A DNA stretch of 9,676 bases, taken from positions 1 to 9,676 of the forward strand of contig DLQV01000120.1 of assembly GCA_002474415.1 (NCBI GenBank), in the 5' to 3' direction. The notes below the pieces were generated by a model. That model did no database searches and was not told where the DNA came from. It saw only the letters and a program-made list of their open reading frames with translations. Source of the stretch: Lachnospiraceae bacterium UBA7598. Its GTDB lineage: Bacteria > Bacillota > Clostridia > Lachnospirales > Lachnospiraceae. Positions within the stretch are counted from its first letter, which is position 1, and every line of letters starts with the position of its first letter. Shown piece by piece: positions 6,816-9,676 of this stretch. The translations under genes and the position numbers were made by a program.

Positions 6816-8234
6816 TTATTTTTTCTCTCCTTTTTTTGCGTCAATCACCAGTTTTGAAAAAACAAATCCATATTCTCCCTTTAATTCTCCATCAATGTGC
6901 ACCGTTTCCTCCTGTTTCGTATCATCCGTTTCCTCCTGCCACAAAAACAGCAGTTTTTCCAGATCTTCTACAGACTGAATCGTCTGTTCATCCGTGACAA
7001 ATCTGCCATCCACGGTATTTTTCTGTCTGAATTCCTGCAACTGTTTTTTCGTATAAAGCGGCTTTGGTACAAAATCGGTCATCTGCGTCTCCTCGTTGTG
7101 CTTTTCCAGCGCAATCGGGTGAAATCCTGCATCCTCCGCATTTTTCCGGTTGTAAAAACTTCTGTCGGTTATATTCTTAAACTGTGTTCCCACTCGGATT
7201 CGGTCACGCATTTGTTCTAACACCTGCTGGCCGTTTGCCTGATGATCCAACAAATTAATGAACTTTACAATATGATCTTCATCTGAAGATCCTTCCTGCA
7301 GAATATAATGGATTCGTGCCAGTGCACGCTTGGCAAAGACAGTTTTCTGTTCGATCAGCTTGTTATATTTTTTTTCGATCAGGTCAAATTCCCGCTCCAC
7401 CTGATACACAAGCTGACTGGCACTTTCACAATATTCCAGACGATACTGGTTTCTTTTGCTGGTAACAGTTCCCTCCACAAGTCCGGTACGCTCTTTTACA
7501 AGCTGTTCCCTTTTTTGGTCATTTTCGCGAAGAATCTGGCTGATCAGTTCCTTAACTGCTTCCTTGTAACGGTAAAAGCTGTCTGTTGTCGTAAGAATCG
7601 CATATTTTTTACTGTCACTGTTGTTAATTTCCTCTACCAGAACTTTCTGAATTCCAATAAAATTTTTCTTCTGCGACAATTCCTCAAAATAGGAACGCAT
7701 TCCATCCTGCATATTGGAAAGAAGCTGCCCCAGCCGTCTGGATGTCTGGAGTGCGTTTTTTAAAATATCATTATTTTTTTCTGTATCCGAATGATACGTA
7801 AACAAAGCACTGTAAATCGAAAGGATACTTTCCCTCTCCCGGCTGTCATCTTCTGTCTGAAGCTTCTGAAACAATTCCGTAAACAGCTGGCTGTATTCCG
7901 GGAAAGAAATAATATACGTATTTAACTTTTCATCAAAATCGCTTTTTAACCATCCCCACCGAATCAAGGTATTCAATATACCAGATGGCGAATCTTCCGG
8001 AAATAAAGTATCCGGCTCGTCCTCTTCTTCTGTTTCCTCATCCTCCCAGATAATCCTTGCCTTTGCGATTGTATCTGCAATAATCACACGGCATTCTTCT
8101 ATCGTCAGTCCAAGTGCTGTATACACTTCATTATTTTCCTCATAAATTGCCACTAGAAACTGCATATATGCATCGCGGTTTTTCGTGCGAAATAATTTAT
8201 AAAATTCCTTTGGAATTTTCTTTTTTAATATCAT
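6816..8234 (-). CDS. jetA: Wadjet JetA: kleisin-like subunit (DUF5716-type)
   Basis: 472 residues from ATG 8234. That ATG overlaps the jetD TGA in an ATGA junction and has GAGGA (8248-8244) 9 nt upstream. The open frame extends 12 codons further, but the upstream ATG at 8270 lacks a spaced ribosome site, and MILKKKIPKEFYKLFR is the kind of N-terminus seen in this family. The N-terminal part (about 1-125) looks like winged-helix segments interrupted by an acidic stretch (64-81). A long helical, coiled-coil-prone middle follows (about 150-345), then a small C-terminal domain (about 385-465, ending GEYGFVFSKLVID). This fits a MukF-like kleisin whose ends contact the two JetC heads. The resemblance is to the DUF5716 JetA family rather than DUF3375, which points to type II Wadjet. 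Family and type come from recall and context, not a profile search. Confidence 0.87.
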   Translation of the reverse strand: MILKKKIPKEFYKLFRTKNRDAYMQFLVAIYEENNEVYTALGLTIEECRVIIADTIAKARIIWEDEETEEEDEPDTLFPEDSPSGILNTLIRWGWLKSDFDEKLNTYIISFPEYSQLFTELFQKLQTEDDSRERESILSIYSALFTYHSDTEKNNDILKNALQTSRRLGQLLSNMQDGMRSYFEELSQKKNFIGIQKVLVEEINNSDSKKYAILTTTDSFYRYKEAVKELISQILRENDQKREQLVKERTGLVEGTVTSKRNQYRLEYCESASQLVYQVEREFDLIEKKYNKLIEQKTVFAKRALARIHYILQEGSSDEDHIVKFINLLDHQANGQQVLEQMRDRIRVGTQFKNITDRSFYNRKNAEDAGFHPIALEKHNEETQMTDFVPKPLYTKKQLQEFRQKNTVDGRFVTDEQTIQSVEDLEKLLFLWQEETDDTKQEETVHIDGELKGEYGFVFSKLVIDAKKGEKK

Positions 8235-9463
8235 AAATGATCTTCCTCTTTGTTTTCCTGCAGCAGACATTCCTGCTCAATGGTCCGGTTTGTTTTCAAA
8301 ATGGCTTCTTTTAATGGCTCTAATAATCCCGCATCCTTCTTTTCCAGTTTTTCTCTTGTCTCTTCCTTTAGTACCATTCCCTGATTGTTCTGTAATGCGT
8401 TTTCAAAATCCTCCACACCCATTTTGTACGGAAGCAGTTTTGGGAACAAACGTGACTGAATAAACTGAAAGATACAGATTCCGCCATAATCCATATCTCC
8501 CCAGTGATAAAATCTGCAATCCTTAGGAACCAGATCGCAAAGGTCTTTTAAAAACCGCACTTCTTTCGGTGAAAAAAATCCATGACAGAAAATGTAGAGC
8601 GTATCTTTTTGATACTTCATATCCTCATAATTTGCCTTATTTTCAATGGTCATAATTCTCCGGCAATCCGGCAGTGCAACCGCTTTTGCGTGTTCCATCG
8701 TCTGTGTGTTAATCACCGTTCCATACACTTGTGCCGATGTGTCAATCACCGTTCCATCATCAATCCGGTACTGCAATGCGCCTTTCCACTCCAGTGTCTG
8801 TGCATACGTATGGATATTGTGTGCATTGAGAACCTCATCATCACTCATTTCCTCAATGCAAAACGGAGATTTATGTTTCAGAATAGTAATCATTTTATTT
8901 TCATACTGCTTTTGAAAACACTTGGAATCGCCCAGTACCCGGGAGCTGAATTCCCTTTTCCAGACCGGTTCGTTCTGATGGGCGATTGCATCAATACATG
9001 CAAAAATCTTTTCATCTTCAAGCTCGTTTTGTTCTTTTCCTCTGCAAAGCAAATCGAGCAGATCATCATAGTAGGAACAAAGCCATGCACAATCCTCTCC
9101 CTGTCCGCGCCATTTTTCCACACGGGCAATCAGACGAAGCTGCCTTTTCCTCGGATCTTCAATCTGTTCCCGTTCGCACAATTCCGGAATAATCGAGACG
9201 TCATAGTCGATTTTCCAGATGCTTGTCCTTACGTCTTTCCACCCGGGTTTTATCTTTCCCATCCGGCCTGCCATGGTTTCACGCTCCAGAATTTCCGCCT
9301 GCTCCAGCAAAGCTTGTCTTCCCCCTACCATTTCCATGACTTCCGGATTGATCTTTGGATGTTTCCAGCCAGACAACTTTCCCGCCCGGTAAAGATCCGT
9401 ATTGGTTTTATCGATGATCCAACGTGCCAGTGTTTTGTGTTCCTGTTCCTTTTTCCTACTCAC
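8231..9463 (-). CDS. jetD: Wadjet JetD: TOPRIM-domain nuclease (DUF3322/DUF2220)
   Basis: 410 residues from GTG 9463, chosen because AGGAG (9475-9471) lies 7 nt upstream. The frame runs on to a TTG at 9517, but that triplet is part of the promoter -35 box and would lie upstream of the transcription start. The N-terminal half (about 1-225) fits the DNA-binding DUF3322 arm. The C-terminal half is a DUF2220 TOPRIM fold: metal-binding Glu274 in TIENKANYED and the D-x-D pair Asp323/Asp325 in HWGDMDYGG, related to the topoisomerase VI A/Spo11 family. The TIEQECLLQE end (395-404) also fits DUF2220. All three catalytic acids are present, so the enzyme should be active. In known systems JetD dimers cut DNA that JetABC has extruded, destroying plasmids. 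Here it is the first gene of the operon. Confidence 0.92.
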   Translation of the reverse strand: MSRKKEQEHKTLARWIIDKTNTDLYRAGKLSGWKHPKINPEVMEMVGGRQALLEQAEILERETMAGRMGKIKPGWKDVRTSIWKIDYDVSIIPELCEREQIEDPRKRQLRLIARVEKWRGQGEDCAWLCSYYDDLLDLLCRGKEQNELEDEKIFACIDAIAHQNEPVWKREFSSRVLGDSKCFQKQYENKMITILKHKSPFCIEEMSDDEVLNAHNIHTYAQTLEWKGALQYRIDDGTVIDTSAQVYGTVINTQTMEHAKAVALPDCRRIMTIENKANYEDMKYQKDTLYIFCHGFFSPKEVRFLKDLCDLVPKDCRFYHWGDMDYGGICIFQFIQSRLFPKLLPYKMGVEDFENALQNNQGMVLKEETREKLEKKDAGLLEPLKEAILKTNRTIEQECLLQENKEEDHL

Positions 9464-9470
9464 GCATACT

Positions 9471-9475
9471 CTCCT
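9471..9475 (-). promoter_or_regulatory. Ribosome-binding site setting the jetD start at GTG
   Basis: AGGAG on the minus strand is 7 nt before GTG 9463. A closer ATG (9467-9465) has only a 3-nt gap and reads ATG CGT GAG TAG, so it cannot start jetD. Confidence 0.75.
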
Positions 9476-9488
9476 TTGTCTACGTTCT

Positions 9489-9517
9489 ATTATAATAAAA
9501 TCAGCAGCTCTTTTCAA
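9489..9517 (-). promoter_or_regulatory. Strong sigma-A promoter of the Wadjet operon
   Basis: Minus strand -35 TTGAAA (9517-9512), exactly 17 bp of spacer, and a perfect -10 TATAAT (9494-9489). The expected start near 9482 gives a leader of about 20 nt before GTG 9463. The -35 box and most of the spacer lie in the loop and 3' arm of the upstream terminator hairpin. No other promoter is evident between jetD and jetC, so this one probably drives all four genes. Confidence 0.8.
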
Positions 9518-9533
9518 CGGAAAGAGCTGCTGA
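9495..9533 (-). terminator. Intrinsic terminator upstream of jetD
   Basis: A perfect 13-bp stem (9533-9521 with 9513-9501, minus-strand 5' arm TCAGCAGCTCTTT) around a 7-nt loop is followed on the minus strand by ATTTTATTAT-type sequence. On the plus strand the stem is followed by AAATGG, so it is oriented to stop leftward transcription arriving from the right edge. It insulates the Wadjet operon from upstream genes. Confidence 0.8.
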
Positions 9534-9597
9534 AATGGTTCGTCCTACCACAACTAAAAAGGTAGATGGCTTTTCTTTATGTCTACAATTATTCACA

Positions 9598-9636
9598 TAA
9601 AAGAAACCGCAACCCCTGATTTCTCGAAGATTGCGG
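9598..9636 (-). terminator. First, weaker terminator of the upstream gene
   Basis: Minus strand CCGCAATC (9636-9629) pairs with GGTTGCGG (9614-9607), including one G-U pair, across a 14-nt loop. It is followed by TTTCTTTT (9606-9599). It starts 6 nt after a TAA stop codon (9645-9643). Together with the hairpin at 9501-9533 it forms a tandem terminator. Confidence 0.5.
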
Positions 9637-9642
9637 AATAAT

Positions 9643-9675
9643 TTACTCTTTATTTGTAAGTAGGTAATCATCCGT
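9643..9675 (-). CDS. Possible C-terminal end of an upstream gene (partial)
   Basis: From the right edge one minus-strand frame reads TDDYLLTNKE then TAA (9645-9643). Only ten codons are in the window, so the product cannot be named. The support is positional: the stop lies 6 nt before a hairpin with a T-rich tail, as at the end of a gene. Another frame is also open here (see findings), so the call is tentative. Confidence 0.3.
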   Translation of the reverse strand, partial: TDDYLLTNKE

Positions 9676-9676
9676 A

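Noticed and set aside
8235..8270. ATG start at 8270 for jetA
   Set aside because: It would overlap jetD by 40 bases and its upstream AGGA is too close. ATG 8234 has a well-spaced site and an ATGA coupling junction.
9464..9517. TTG start at 9517 for jetD, adding 18 residues
   Set aside because: The TTG is part of the -35 box, upstream of the predicted transcription start, and has no ribosome site. GTG 9463 has an optimal one.
8582..9565. 327-codon plus-strand open frame
   Set aside because: Antisense to jetD and its promoter/terminator region. Composition is Phe/Cys/His-rich without domain pattern, while the opposite strand encodes a recognisable TOPRIM nuclease.
1..9676. Mobile element boundaries, CRISPR repeats or tRNA genes around the defence operon
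   Set aside because: I saw no transposase or integrase, no direct-repeat array, no tRNA cloverleaf and no flanking att-like repeats.

Overview
The window (about 42% G+C by eye) reads as a chromosomal segment of a low-GC Gram-positive anaerobe, probably a Clostridia/Lachnospiraceae-type gut Firmicute. This rests on the sigma-A style promoters, the strong AGGAG ribosome sites and the mix of neighbours: a YitT membrane protein, a secreted BIG2 + NlpC/P60 protein and a formate/nitrite channel. The genus cannot be fixed from sequence alone. Every supported gene lies on the minus strand, so transcription runs from the right edge to the left edge. I see no rRNA, tRNA, CRISPR array or insertion sequence.

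Right end (about 9676-9464): the possible last codons of an upstream gene are followed by two successive hairpin terminators. The second one physically contains the promoter of the next operon. The core (9463-2792) is a complete four-gene Wadjet anti-plasmid defence operon in the order jetD-jetA-jetB-jetC: TOPRIM-type nuclease, kleisin, KITE-like subunit, SMC-like ATPase. The genes are almost seamlessly joined (ATGA overlap, TAAATG, TAAATTG), so the four subunits are probably translationally coupled. JetA resembles the DUF5716 family rather than DUF3375, which points to a type II Wadjet. In this family JetABC is a MukBEF-like motor that extrudes DNA loops, recognises small circular DNA, and hands it to JetD for cutting.

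Left part: after a 119-bp regulatory region with a clear promoter and unusual inverted repeats comes a formate/nitrite transporter family channel (2672-1830). Next is a secreted Ig-like/NlpC-P60 cell-wall hydrolase (1733-624) with its own promoter and an intrinsic terminator that overlaps its stop codon. Last is the first 186 codons of a YitT-family membrane protein running off the left edge. These three genes show no functional link to the defence operon and look like ordinary flanking genes with separate promoters.

Three start sites are placed inside the longest open frames: jetD at GTG 9463, jetA at ATG 8234 and jetC at TTG 6139. Each is set by its ribosome-binding site. The defence system itself belongs to a known type. 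The less expected points are the promoter nested in a terminator, the repeat architecture in front of the channel gene, and the stop codon lying in a terminator loop.
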